Below are positions 35,003 through 48,640 of a DNA stretch of 64,000 nucleotides, one piece after another. A model generated the notes under the pieces. The model saw only the letters and a list, made by a program, of their open reading frames with translations, had not been told where the DNA came from and made no database searches. Where the stretch lies: positions 124,001 to 188,000 of the forward strand of contig CAUYLG010026946.1 of NCBI GenBank assembly GCA_963573385.1, given 5' to 3'. The first letter of the stretch is position 1, and the number at the start of each line of letters is the position of its first letter. A program made the position numbers and the translations under genes. This DNA comes from Cacajao melanocephalus. Its lineage: Eukaryota; Chordata; Mammalia; Primates; Pitheciidae.

Positions 35003-35415
35003 CCTTGATCTTATTTGGAAATATGATCATTCCAAATAAGTAGCAGATGTAATCAGTTAAGCTAAAATGAGGTTACACTGGATTGGAGTGGGGCCCATAT
35101 CCAGTGACTGGTGTCCTTATAAGAAGGCCATACAGAGAAATAGAGAAGACACAAGGAAGAAAGCTGCATAAAAATAGAAACTGGAGTGATAATGTGACTT
35201 TAAGCCAAGGAATAGCAAGGATTGCTAGCAACCATCAACCCTTGGAGAGAGGTTTGGAACAGATACTCTCTCAGAGTCTCCAGAAAGAGCTAGGCCTGTT
35301 GACACCTTGATTTTGGACATGTAGCTTCCAGAACTTTAATAGAATACATTTCTGTTGCTTTAAGCCACTCAGTTCATAGCTCTTTGTAACTGCAGCCTTA
35401 GGAAATGAATACAAG
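35003..35415 (+). mobile_element. MLT1-like MaLR LTR, sense, 5' end missing
   Basis: 'atcttatttggaaatatgat', 'gcagatgtaatcagttaagc', 'ctggtgtccttataagaagg', 'cctgttgacaccttgatttt', 'gttgctttaagccactcag' give the order of an older MaLR-type LTR. Subfamily uncertain. Confidence 0.7.
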
Positions 35416-36077
35416 CACCCAGTGCGATGGATGAGATCAGACCTGCGTGAAAGCACATCATCATGACGTTTCAAAACCCTGAAATTGAAGAGCCAGTTCT
35501 ACAAGCTTTAAGAGAAGAAAATAAGTCATGTACAGGGTATTGGGAGTCACATATGGGGTATCAGGAGTGATTTCTCATCAGGAGCAACTCAGAAAACTGA
35601 AAGCAATGGAGAAACACAATTTGGAGTGAAAAGAATCTTCAAGCTAAAATTCTCCTCAGCCTATCAACTTAGAATAGACAAATAGCATTGTCATACTTGC
35701 AAGGATTCAAAATATTTGCTTTTAGGGCAGCCTTCCTTTGGAAGATTCTGGAGGGTGTGCTTTAATAATCAGGTCAACAATGACAACAAAAGCAACATAG
35801 AATTCAGAAACAAGACACTCCAAGACAGGAGAATTTGCAAATGACAGGACATGGAATGTCACCTGGACAGCAGGCATGGAAAGACAAGTCCAGAGTGGAG
35901 CAAAGTGGATGTGAAGTTCTGGGAGGGAGGTCTTTGGGAAAGAAAATAATGGAACTGATGTGTCTGAGTAAATGGAAAACATTATTCATAGGTGTGAAGG
36001 CAGAGATGTTGGAGCATTTGGAAAATATTAGCAATTTGGGCTTAGAAAAATCAGGCAAATTAAAAAAAAAAAAAAAA
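35416..36077 (+). mobile_element. Poly(A)-ended retroelement sequence, family unresolved
   Basis: About 640 bp of A-rich sequence ending in a 17-nt A run (36061-36077), so transcription sense is +. On the opposite strand 'catgatgatgtgctttc' and neighbouring text recall old L1-type repeats. It might instead be a retrocopy of an unknown transcript. No matching target duplication was seen. The 95-98 codon frames here lack recognisable domains. Confidence 0.4.
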
Positions 36078-36189
36078 GACACACAACAACTCGGAGACAA
36101 TGACTGCCTCCAGGAAAAATGAAGGATTGCCCAGGGAAGAAGGTATGGTCACAGTATACAGATTCGCTCAAAAGTAATACAAAATGTGT

Positions 36190-36486
36190 AGATAATGTCT
36201 AAAATTGCTAAGTTAAACAACAATAGTATACGCATTAGTTAATGGGTAAAAAAGTATAGCTAGGCAGGAGAAATAAATTCTAGTGTTCTATAGCACTGGA
36301 GGGTAACTATGATAAACAATAATTTATTGCATATTTTCAATAGCTAGAAGAGTGTGCTTCAAATGTTCTCAACACAAAGAAATGATAAATGTTTGAGGTG
36401 TTGAATTTGCTGATTACTCTGATTTGATCATTGTACATTGTATACATGTATTGAAATATCACACTGTACTCCATAGAAAAAAAGAA
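36190..36486 (+). mobile_element. L1M/L1MA-type 3' end, sense
   Basis: 'gttctatagcactggagggt', 'aacaataatttattgcatat', 'gaaatgataaatgtttgagg', 'ctgatttgatcattgtacat', 'atcacactgtactccat' and a short A run. This is the terminal L1 3' UTR, and an Alu was inserted into its tail. Confidence 0.75.
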
Positions 36487-36488
36487 TT

Positions 36489-36799
36489 GGCTGGTCATGG
36501 TGCCTCACACCTATAATCCCAGGACTTTAGGATGCCAAGGAGGGCAGACTACCTGAGCCCAGGAGTTCAGGACCAACCTGGGCAACATAGTGAGACCCAT
36601 CTCTACAAAAAATATAAAAATTAGGTGGATGTGGTGGTGCATACCTGAAGTCCCAACTGCTTGGGAGACTGAGGTGGGAGGATTGCTTGAACCTGGGAGG
36701 TTGAGGCTGCAGTGGGTAATGATAGCACTCAAGCCTGCGAAACACAGTGAGACTGTGAGACCATCTCAAAAAAAAAAAAAAGAAAGAAAGAAAGAAAGA
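36489..36799 (+). mobile_element. Alu SINE, sense, AluJ-like
   Basis: Dimer from 'ggctggtcatggtgcctc' to a poly(A) and (GAAA)n tail ending near 36799. 'gcccaggagttcaggacc' and 'gggcaacatagtgagaccc' are AluJ-type. It faces the Alu at 37150-37465. Confidence 0.96.
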
Positions 36800-37149
36800 G
36801 TCGACATAAACGTAATTTAACTTCATAGAGCAATTGAAAATTTTGCATTAAGTGTTAGGAAAATGTTAAAGTGTCATGTTTTTATCAGTTATCCAAATAG
36901 AAACAATAAAATTTTCATTATACCAGAAAAAAGTAAAAAGGCATAGTTTTTTAAAAAAATAAATATAAAAGTAGATATTAGGGGAAAAAGCTAGGATTGA
37001 GGGCTTGTTGCCTATGGAGAATTGGACTGAAGTATCCAGAGTCGGGTAGAGGAGTGCTATTTCATTATAAGTCATTAAGTATACTATTTAGTATTTCAAA
37101 CATGCACTACATTATTTTGATAAACATTAATTTAAGAAATAATGTATTT

Positions 37150-39079
<1,930 letters not shown>

Positions 39080-39236
39080 GATTTTTTTTTTCTTAGAGAC
39101 AGAGTCTTACTCTGTTGCCCAGACTGGAATGTAGTGGTGTGATCATAGCTCAATACAGGCTCCACCTCCTGAGCTCAAGTGATCTTTCTGCCTCCTCCCA
39201 AGTAGCTGGGATTACAGGCATGTGCCACTCTGCCTG
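39080..39236 (-). mobile_element. Partial Alu, antisense
   Basis: T-rich tail, then 'gagacagagtcttactctgt' to 'ggcatgtgccactctgcctgg': one Alu monomer, truncated afterwards. A MIR follows. Confidence 0.9.
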
Positions 39237-39269
39237 GGGAGATTCTGAACTCAAAATAATAAGCCACTG

Positions 39270-39460
39270 ATGGAAAGAGCCATACAAATCCAAATTGGAA
39301 TCCTGGCTCCATAATTCTGTGTATTTATTCTGATGCCCATTTATCAGCTGTAAAATAGTGACACCAATACCTACCACAGAGTTGGGGCTTAAATAAGATG
39401 AGAGTAAAGGGTGCATAGTAGCATCTCTCACATACAAGTCACACAATAAAATGTAGCTAT
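39270..39460 (+). mobile_element. MIR SINE, sense, degenerate
   Basis: 'ccatttatcagctgtaaaat', 'caccaatacctaccacagag', 'cttaaataagatgagagtaa' and 'cacaataaaatgtagctat' give the MIR order. Confidence 0.65.
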
Positions 39461-40286
39461 TTAGAAAGCACATCCACACCAAATACTATGTTTTTTGGTC
39501 AACCCTATGCCCACCACCCAAACCCATAGTGTTGGCAGGAAGTAGCTCAAGCTCACATAGATGAAATGCATCATGCCTAAGGGCTTATAACTGGATACCT
39601 GAGGCTTAGGATTCAAGGATTCAGATGCTCTCTGCTTTTCCAACACACCATAGTACCTCATGAATTCATTGGTAAAAAGATTTCTTAAAAAGCATCTACT
39701 TTTCCTGAATTAAAAAGTTCTCTGCCTTGTACTTTTGTTAGATTTTTAAATGTTTTTCATTGTAGAATGTATCTCTAAAGTCTCTCTGGCCCAACAAGGA
39801 ATGAGAAATAGTTGCCCAAAAAATCAAATTTGAAAAATAATGAAAAAGTGATTCATTCTATGCCAAATGCTAACATGCATGATACCTGTGGTTTTGAAGT
39901 GTGAGAACATTTGGTGCTACCTCCCCAGAGTAAGAAGTGGTCTCCTGAATTATGATGGTGAGTGAAGTAGGATCAGAAGCATGTAGGGGCAGTGACAGTA
40001 TGCTTTGATTGAATCGTTAAGTGGTTTTATTGGTTGATGCCCTTGAATAACCTTCATAAATAAGAAGCCAGATTTCACTTATCTGCCTCTGAGATATGAT
40101 GCAAACAAGGTTAGGTTCTTCTGATGGGTGAATGGGCATTTGCTCTATGGCTCACCTGCAAGTTTTGTCTCTCTGACATAGAAGCTTGTCAATTATGGTA
40201 ACTCTTCTTAGTTACCCTGAAAATATTTCACTTTAGATGAATTTAGCCTGGCAGGGGTAGAATAAACCATGATAATTTATGGGTGC
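39461..40286. other. Unique sequence, nothing recognised
   Basis: About 820 bp before the small hairpin at 40287. No repeat or exon found. Confidence 0.4.
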
Positions 40287-40322
40287 TTTCTGAAAAAATG
40301 GTTAACATCATTTTTTCAGAAA
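40287..40322. repeat. Perfect inverted repeat (14-bp stem, 8-nt loop)
   Basis: 40287-40300 ('tttctgaaaaaatg') is the exact reverse complement of 40309-40322. The 8-nt spacer 'gttaacat' itself contains the palindrome GTTAAC. No T run follows that would suggest a terminator, and no transposon ends were recognised around it. Confidence 0.97.
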
Positions 40323-40649
40323 CTCATCAACTGTGGCAAAACCTAATGGTTGCCTAAAAATGACACAGACATTCCTTTCTTTCGAAGACAGAACCCAGAT
40401 TTTACTGGGGCAGCAATGTGCTGAAGCCTGGAAAGTGAATGATGATTGGTTTAAATGATACCCTTGCCACGTACTCTTATGCTAGGATAACAATTGATGA
40501 AGCTCTAGCTGATCAGATAAAGGAAAGTCTGTTGCAGCATCTTGGAGAAAAGCAGGGCTTGTTGGTATTTTTCTCATCCCTTGCTTTACTGCGGATGTGT
40601 CACCTTCTCCAAGAGACTTTCTCTGCTCTACTTAAAACAGACTCTTCTC

Positions 40650-40815
40650 CCCTGTTATCACGAAACTACTTGCAACATTTTCTTCTTATCCCTTAGCACC
40701 AACTAAGATCCCTGAGAAAAGTGTTGTTTTACTGTTTTATTTAATGCCATAGCCTCAACACCCGGAGCAGTTCATGCTAGAGGCAATATGTGGGGAATAA
40801 ATGAATGAGTGTTTT
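40650..40815 (+). mobile_element. L2 LINE 3' end, sense, degenerate
   Basis: The 3'-terminal zone 'ggcaatatgtggggaataaa' followed by 'tgaatgagtg' suggests an L2 end. The upstream part is poorly preserved. Confidence 0.45.
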
Positions 40816-42169
40816 GTTCCATAACCTGCACTCAATAGCCTGGCTCCATCTCCCACCTGTTTCACATGCAAAACAATACATGCAAATATCTACTGGGGTG
40901 TCAGGCTTTTGTTTTTGAATCTGAATGACCCTTAGCAGTGGAAGAATACTAATTTTAAGCCACATGCCTGTCAGTACTTACTCTTCCTCTTATATCTTCT
41001 TACTCTAGACATCAATCAAATGGAAAGAATTTTGGGTGGGGTGTCTATCAAAAGAAGCAGATCTGAATTCTAGCTCCAACGGTACCTCTAGTTCACTTGT
41101 GACAGTAAAGAACACAATCTCTTTCATCTAATTCTGTCATCTCTTAAATTTCCATTTTCTCAAACATGTTGCCTCACTCAGCTTTGAGTTATGTCATAGT
41201 AAAAACAAACTCCTAGTTCTTAAAAATGGTGCCTATTTCATCTGCATTCATACCATAAAATTTACTTAATAAATTTCTGTTGATGATCTTAGGGAAAAAT
41301 AAAGTCCAGAAGGGTTGTAATTGCTCAGTCTTCTCCTCAGGGCTAACAGTTGACCCAGCCTTGGACTAAATACTTGGAAGATTACAGAGCTAGTTTTCAA
41401 GTCCTCACATTGGCCACCACAATATAATTTGTCACAGAATCAAGGCCAGGGGCATCTACCCAAGGCTTTGATCTAGAATAATTGCTGATCTAATGAGGCT
41501 TTTATATTAAGGGTGTTATCTCACCCAACAAATTCTTCTCTATGGAAGTGAGTAGGGGAGAGGGTGATGTGATAATAGAGCTCAATTCATATTAGAAGTT
41601 TTGGAAAGAATTATTTAAAACAGGATACTTCTTGGCTGCTCAATACCAGCTATTCTTTGTCATCTATTCTCTGTTCTAAGAAGTTTTGCTAATATTTGGA
41701 TCATTCTGTGTTTTTGTTAATATTTAGCTCATCTGTTTTAAGTAGTTTATACCCTTCCTGTTTCTGAAAGTAGCTTTTGTCAAGATATCGGGTTAGTGGC
41801 CATCTGGTATCTTCCTGTATTTCTCTTGGAGTCTCTCTCCCCATCTCTTTCTCTGTCCTTTTTTCTCTCCATATCTTAGGATATTTCAACTGAAAGTAAG
41901 AAAATCCTAGTTGAAGCTGCTTCTCAATCTAAGGAGAATTTATTGGCTGGTGTCAGTGAAAAGCTTCAGATGTGGTTTGATCTAGACATTTATAATATCA
42001 CCTGAGAATCAGATCATTTTCTCTAAGATTCACTTGGTTCTACCCTCTTCTTTGTCCTAATTTTATTTTCCTTATGATTGCAAAAATGGTCAAGTTCCCA
42101 CTTCAGTAAGCTGTACATCCTGTGGGAGAATAGGCACCTGTTTTCCTGAATACCAAGCCAAAACATGAA
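40816..42169. other. Unique sequence, nothing recognised
   Basis: About 1.35 kb with only chance-length frames. Confidence 0.4.
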
Positions 42170-42640
42170 ATAATCCAGGTCACATGCCTGGAAGAGGCTA
42201 CTGGTTGACCTCTCATATCTTCTCTCCCCTTGTTTTCTAGTAGTAGAATTTTATCGAAGCACATATATGCCTAGATAAAACACTCTATTTTCCACCTTCT
42301 CTTGCTGCTAGCATGTCCATGTGACTAAGTTCTATCCAATAAGATATAAGTAAAAGGTATTGTGTGTACAATTCTGGTGTTTTGTTTCTAAAGAAGAGGA
42401 AACATGGGAGCTTTCCTAGTTGTGAGCAATCATGAGAACACACAGACAAGAGCAGAACTCTAGGAATGGAAGAGAAGCAAGACAGAAGGTGTTCGGGCCC
42501 CTGATAAACCCACAGAGCATAGCCATTGTACCAACGTGAGCTTTATGTGATGGAGAAATAAGCTTTGATCTTGTTTAAGCCATTGGTAATTTTGGCTCTC
42601 TGTCCTATTCACAGCCAAACCAACATTCTTTCTTAAATAC
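42170..42640 (+). repeat. Probable ancient LTR-like repeat, family unresolved
   Basis: 'ccatgtgactaagttctatc', 'gaacacacagacaagagcag', 'tggagaaataagctttgatc' and 'ttgtttaagccattggtaat' have the layout of many mammalian LTR-type 3' ends. The longest uninterrupted frame in the window (166 codons, - strand, 42460-42960) overlaps this block. It starts at TTG and has no recognised domain. Confidence 0.45.
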
Positions 42641-43619
42641 CTACCTACTCCTGAATTGTGACCAAGTGGATGGAATCTGTGGCTTTGGGTAGGTGGGCTC
42701 AGCTTCCCAGAACCATGTGGATCTCTAAATGAACATGGAAGCCTGTTGAGACAGAAGTGGGAGGAAGCATGGGAGACGACCATCAACTGTCTACTCATTT
42801 CTTTTCCTTTTTCTATCTCTGTTACTCTGGTTTTAATACCCATGACCATCTTTGCCTGTAATCCACAGATTGTTGTTGGCTTTAAGTAGCTCAGACAGAC
42901 AAGTAAACAACACAAAAACCAGGAGGTTGCCCCAATATGCTGGAAAATGGCAATACTCAAATGATAATTTGAAGACCACTGCTTCTTTAGCAGAATGAGG
43001 GAAGATTGAGATGCATGCTTTACCTTGATTTTAGGCTTTTATGAGTAGAAGCCGTGTCTTCTTCACAAAGGATATGCTCAGTACATGTTTGTCACTTGAA
43101 TGTGCTTAATCACTGCAGTACTGAGAATTAAACAGGCTCTGCAGAGTGAATCTTGAATGTGCCATTAACCAAGAAAAATAGAGACAAGGACTAGATTGTA
43201 AAAATATGGAAATAACTCTTACTAAAAGAGAATAAATGTCCCCAATAGCACAAAAGTATAAGTTTAGGACACATAGTTATATTTAGCACATTTATGGAGA
43301 GAAAACAGAAATAGGGATAGAAAAATCTTAGAGGAGCTATCCTCCAAGTTTTCCTGCTTATATTTACTTTCATGGTTTGCTTGTTCCTCTGAAATTCAGG
43401 GATGGCGTATTTAACATGCTGGCAGCTTGTTTTAAATACATATTCCAGGCAGGAGTAGAGCGAATGGAGCTGAAAGGCAGTTTGCTTTTTTGCTTGTTCA
43501 TATCCTGAAGAGATCCATCTCTCAGATTGAAGTAAATTGCCACCAAATTGTATTGCTTACCCTTAAATCTTCCCTTGTGCAGAAAATAAGGCATTTGAGT
43601 TTTCAAAGGGCATTGCCCC
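42641..43619. other. Largely unique sequence
   Basis: Nothing firmly recognised. A possible worn L2/MIR 3' end ('gccgtgtcttcttcacaaag', 'ctcagtacatgtttgtcac') lies near 43,045-43,105. Confidence 0.4.
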
Positions 43620-44480
43620 TAGGCTTCTTGAATAGAGTTTAACATCTGTATGAAAAACCCATGAATGTCAGTGGAGGAAGGCTCAAAATGTATTCTGTCA
43701 AGAAGGACGGAGCAAAAGCAAGAGTACAGAAAAACCGCCAGCCGATAATGAGGAAATTGCCACGAAGGTGCTAGTGTTTATATTTGCACAAGAACTCCAG
43801 CTATATGTGTTGTTTCAACTAAATATTTTATAATATGTCACCTTGGACTGTTTCACACATCAGTCAAAGCGGGGAGCTTTTCCTCAGTGCCTCTCTTTCT
43901 ATTGTTGTGTGAACAATGTGCTTCAAACACTTGTCTAAACAAGGTTTATTGCTGCGGCAGGCAGCAGCAATGACTGCTGAGATGTTATACTAGAAAAGGG
44001 GGAAGAATTTAGCAGCTGAGTGGTGCCACTGCATAGATAGTCCAGGCTTGGATTAACCTGGTGCCCACTGACTTTGGATACTGTTGGATATATTTTCCTG
44101 AGTTATTAGTCTATGGTATAGGTGCTACACACATTTAAAGACTTACTGGTAGCATATGGTGAAAGTGGTAGCTTCGTTTGGACTGAGCTGACAGCCACAT
44201 GTATACAGCCCTCGGCTCTAGTAGTTTTTACAGATTATAGAGAGCAACTTCTAGTCTTGGTTAGCTGCCTGCTGAGAGCAAAGTTCATTTTAAGTGTTTC
44301 CAGAAAATCAATAGAGCTTTTACTTGTTGCTGTGAGTTTGTGCCAAGCATACAACAAGACCACTTACACCATTAACTCCTCGGCTCTAAGCCTTCATGGA
44401 GAATCACAATGGGATCTTTTGGCTCTCAGTCACGTAGAGAAGGTTGGTTATCGCCTCAGCCTGACGATGATCTAGGGGAC
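43620..44480. other. Repeat-free block with CpGs, candidate conserved non-coding sequence
   Basis: About 860 bp with no recognisable repeat, more CpG than its surroundings, a palindromic ATTGTT-N5-AACAAT element at 43901-43917, and a 10-bp motif 'ctcggctcta' occurring twice (about 44,211 and 44,380). A 117-codon + frame (44122-44475) is open, but its listed start is not ATG and it has no recognised domain. Conservation cannot be judged from one sequence. Confidence 0.35.
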
Positions 44481-44854
44481 CAGGGATGGTTATTGATGGA
44501 CAGTGTAACAGTCTATGAGGGAGTGGGATGAATGGAGGAAGAGCTAGGTCACAGACTTCATGTGTCTACGAAGCACGAGATATTTTAAAGGACTGTGGTC
44601 ACATGATTTACAAGGGACTGAAAATTAATATTTGAGTGGCCCTTACGTCTGGGCAAAGAAAACTCTTGCCTTTGACATAGAGAATTGGCAGTTGGAGTGA
44701 GTCCCTGCCTGCTGAGTTATGCCTGGTCCCAAGTGAGTTTGTGCTGCAGGAAAACAATTCTTTAATATTGGTGGGAGGCACAGCTCTGTTGACTCCGAAG
44801 GCCATGGTGAAGGGGGGATACAGTTAACTCCCTTCCAGGGACTTGGTTTTCTAC

Positions 44855-45045
44855 AGCTGGGGTTTCTTAATTCTTTTTATCTCTAGGATCACCTGGAGAG
44901 CTTTAAACATACTGATTCTTCAGCTTCCCACCAGACTTACTGAATGGGAGGCTCTGGATCTGGGCCTTGAGATAAAGTCTTTGAAAAAGTCTCCAGAGGG
45001 ATTCCCAGGCTTGGACACACCTGAGGAAGTGTGGGGACTTTGAGT
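44855..45045. mobile_element. MER5A-like hAT-Charlie DNA transposon
   Basis: 'aggatcacctggagagcttt', 'ccagacttactgaatgggag' and 'gagggattcccaggcttgg' match the MER5A layout in diverged form. About 190 bp, the usual size. Confidence 0.65.
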
Positions 45046-45265
45046 TAGATGTACAGGGTCAATCCCTGCTTTGATGCTTCTCAGCTGTATGAGCCTAAAC
45101 TAGTCACCTAACTTCTTTATACTTCAGTGCTGGCGTCTGTACATGGGGGTTATAACAGAGCCTCCCCACTGCAAAAGGGGAGGTTCTCTTATAAGGAATA
45201 GAGGGATGCAAAATATCTGGCACTCAATCAATTCTCTATAGAAGATAACTATTATTTGGCTATTA
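45046..45265 (+). mobile_element. MIR SINE, sense
   Basis: 'tctcagctgtatgagcctaa', 'tagtcacctaacttctttat', 'ctgtacatgggggttataac' and 'tctggcactcaatcaattct' follow the MIR order. Confidence 0.75.
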
Positions 45266-45329
45266 AGGCAATATTAGTCCTTAAGAGCCCAATCTATCCC
45301 CATCTTCCCTACCCATCAAAGTCTAGAAC

Positions 45330-45585
45330 AATGATAGCAATGGCAATAGCTAAGACTCCTTGTTTACTGTGTACCAGAAAACACAAAGTTCTTTCCGGTT
45401 ATTTTCTCTTCATCAGAACTACTCCCTGAAGTGGCAGGATTAATATTGCTGTTGTTAAAAAAATGATGTCTGATGCTCAGAAAAGTGAAGTAGTATGTCC
45501 AGAGTCCTGTCCCTTGTAGCTCATGAGTGGGGGTGCTGGCATTCAGATGCTGGTCTATTGGACTGATCCCTAAGCCCTTGTCCCT
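45330..45585 (-). mobile_element. MIR SINE, antisense
   Basis: 'gtttactgtgtaccagaaaa', 'ttctcttcatcagaactact', 'ctgatgctcagaaaagtgaa', 'ttgtagctcatgagtggggg' give the antisense MIR. It lies close to, and facing, the MIR at 45046-45265. Confidence 0.7.
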
Positions 45586-46339
45586 AACAAGGCTACTTTT
45601 CATCACTACCCTGGGCCTCTCCTCTAGATGAAGCATTTTTAGGCCTTTTTAAAACCCATATTTCCTCTCTATTTTTCACTGTCTTCTGTGTTTCTGCATC
45701 AGGCAGAGTCGTCATTTTTTTTGGCTTGTGATATGGAATCCTTTTTCAAATCTCACATGTCTCCTTTCTCTCTGCTGAGAGTCACTGTCCTTGAACATGA
45801 TTTGTCTGTTTCACAACTGTGTTCTTGATAAAGGTGTTACTCCTATTGTTCATTACTGTGAGCATCTTAAGGACAATGATAGTGCTCTGTGGTTCTTTAG
45901 CCCCCCACGGGAGGCACTGGGGCCCTGTGCCATGCTGGGGACACAAGAGAAAATGGGCAGATGTTCATGGAATTCTTCACTGAAAGCAAATTTACCATGT
46001 TTGGGGTCACTAAGGCTTTTCTCTCTGAGAAGTCTTAATTCAGAGTGTAGATGGCGTTCCTCGCTCCAGAAGACTTAAATTTTCTTATTCTCAGCTGCAT
46101 CCAATGCCTACGTTGGGAGCCTTAAAAAGGAGGATTCTCAAATGAAACTTACCTATCTGGTTTGGCTTGCTTCTCACTTCCCTTGGTCTATCCTAGAGCT
46201 GACTCTTTATTGCTCTCTAACATCAACATTTTCTTTTTAACCTCGGACATTTCATAATTTTCTTTTGTGTCTAGGGATGGTCAGAGGGGCCTTCTTTACA
46301 GTTTCATAGCGCTCTATATTCTCCTTCCCATTCACCACA

Positions 46340-46497
46340 ATCATTTCAAGCATACTATCTGTATGTTTACCTGACTAATGTCTCCCTCCAGCCCCAGTTC
46401 CATGTCTGTTTTGCATATGACAGCATCCCCTGTACCTGCCAGAGGGCCTCGCGTGTGATAGGTGCTCAATGAATATTTGCTGAATGAATAAATGAAT
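46340..46497 (+). mobile_element. L2 LINE 3' end, sense
   Basis: 'ataggtgctcaatgaatatt' followed by 'tgctgaatgaataaatgaa' is a well-preserved L2 terminus. Confidence 0.75.
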
Positions 46498-46539
46498 TTG
46501 TCATTCTTCTGTTTATGGAGAACAAGCATGGACAGAAAT

Positions 46540-47090
46540 ACAACTCAAATTGTCTCAATCATGAAAGAAGAATTATTGACTCACACTATTGAAAATTCAG
46601 GTGTAGACTCGGGAAAGTATGCACTAATGAATGTGTCTTAATGCTTAAATGGGGGGGTTCAAAATCTGCTTTTCTCCATTTCTCAGCTCTGCCTCTCTCT
46701 GTTATCTTCATTCTGAGGCAGTCTATTACCATACAGAGAATAGACTGCTACTAGCTAAAGAGCATCCTCAGACTTTAGTCACCTGAATGTAAAAAAGCAA
46801 CTGTTTTTCAATTCTTCTGTCAGAAATCCCAGACTTAAATATCACTGGCCCAACTTGGACAACATGCCCATTTCCCGAACCAATCATGATTGCCAGGGGG
46901 AAGGATGGAGAAAGATGATGATAGTTGTCCAGGGTTTGCTCATACCCATGCCACAATTAAGGGAAGGTGTGGTCAGAGCCACCAGGACTATGTGGTCTGA
47001 GAGTAGAGGAGGTGTGATTCTCATCTGCCAGACTCAGATGCTATTTCTGGAAGGAAGGCCAAAGGGTGCTGGGTAGGCAAAACTAATACA
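46540..47090 (+). repeat. Ancient interspersed repeat, family unresolved
   Basis: 'tcactggcccaacttggac', 'catgcccatttcccgaacc' and 'aatcatgattgccaggggg' recall a widespread mammalian repeat phrase. The element name is not known to me with confidence. Confidence 0.45.
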
Positions 47091-48259
47091 TCTCCACTGT
47101 GGTGCCAAAATGCCTCCACATCTGATAAATATCCCTGAAGCCAAAAAGTAGACCTGACATTAGCAAGTAGAGCTGATAGGCTGGTACAATCTAGGGCTCA
47201 CTAGGTCACGGGGTGAGGCCCACAATGACAAACTCCAAGTTAGAGGCAAAAATGACTGTGCAGGTTTAGTCTTCACTTCTTTCCTATTAAGAACACCACT
47301 TAATATAGTTATGACTGTGGCTCTTATGGGGAAGTGAAGTGGACTGAACTGTGATAGATGTTGCAGTGCAAAGCAGGGCTTATCCAACACAAGCCTTTGT
47401 AGAAGCTTATTTCTTTAAGGAGCACTGAAAACATCTTCTTCTCTGACTCCAGCACATCTCACAAGGCTAGGAAGGTGTTGTGGGGTTTCATGTGTCCTAC
47501 TAGCTTCTGTTTTCACTGCTTTAACTAATAGACCCCAAGAAGGATCCATGGGATGGCAGGTGGCCCAGCTCTCTGCTTGTGGACTTTAACTTCCTGTAAA
47601 ATTCTCTTGGAGAATAGATTTATGTATAAACTAGAATAGAAAGCACTTGACTTTGATTGGCTCAATACTCATTCATCTTCCTAATGCTAAGTGTCAGCAG
47701 CTTTTGTTTATCCTTCTAGAGAACTACTCTTTCTCCATGGGGTGTGGGCTTCTGTCTTATTACAGAAGCTGGGACACGGAGGTGGGAAAGGGAGAACCAA
47801 TTTCGCCTCTACCTACTCCTGAAAGGCCAGGGGCTGGATCTCTGACTTGAGCTCAGCCAATCGGACATTCTCATCTGGGACGTTAAATCTTGAACTAGTG
47901 AGAAAAACGTAAAGAAAATGTTCGAAGAAACTTTCTTGAGAATTGGGGGTAATGGCAGTGACAAGTGTTGTTAGCTACAATATTTGATCTAACTATTTCT
48001 GAAAAGAGACAGTTGCTATGCTTCCTGCTCCCAGAAAATCAGCCCCCAGGGTCCTAAAATTCCTAAAACCCTCCTTCCAGCCATCCATTGATATGGAGCC
48101 CTTTATATTCTTCCAATAAACCCTTCTCTCTAAAGGTGGTTACAGTTGGTTTCTCTAGCTTGCAGATGGAAATCCTAACTGATGCACTTAGTTTTAAAAA
48201 ACTGCCTAACTGTATTTGTAAGCAAAATTCCACCTTAAGAAAAAGCCATTGTTCTGGGA
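47091..48259. other. Unique sequence, nothing recognised
   Basis: About 1.2 kb, no repeat family, exon or RNA gene recognised. Confidence 0.4.
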
Positions 48260-48440
48260 AACAGAAGAACTGAATTTAAACCACAATTTGGTAGCTGTTT
48301 AGCAATATGATTTCCAGTATGTTATTTAATGTCCTTCTTAATTTCTTCAACTATAAAATGAGAGTAGAAAAATTTTCTGCTTGTGGGGCTCTTATGAGTG
48401 GCAATGAGACTGTGGCAGAGCCCTGAGAAGCATAAATGTC
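48260..48440 (+). mobile_element. MIR SINE, sense, degenerate
   Basis: 'ttggtagctgtttagcaata', 'tttcttcaactataaaatga' and 'tgagtggcaatgagactgtg' fit a worn sense MIR. Confidence 0.6.
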
Positions 48441-48640
48441 ATATCAATTATAAATGTGCAATGCAATTATATGGGTCATCCATAAGTGGATGGATTTGAT
48501 TTAATCCTTTAGTGTTGCAATTGTATTGTACCTCTACCCACTGCATGCTAATTACTGATGTTGGGATTCATGAATTCATTCTAGAGAAATTTATTAAATA
48601 CCCACTATGTGCAAGATATCAGCTTTTAGTTAGCATTTTT

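Noticed and set aside
42460..42960. Longest open frame in the window (166 codons, - strand)
   Set aside because: It begins at a TTG, its first ATG is well downstream, it overlaps an LTR-like repeat, and the translation has no recognisable domain or biased composition of a real protein.
44122..44475. 117-codon + strand frame in a repeat-free block
   Set aside because: Its listed start is not ATG, it has no domain, and there is no splice or promoter evidence. The block itself is kept as a possible conserved non-coding region.
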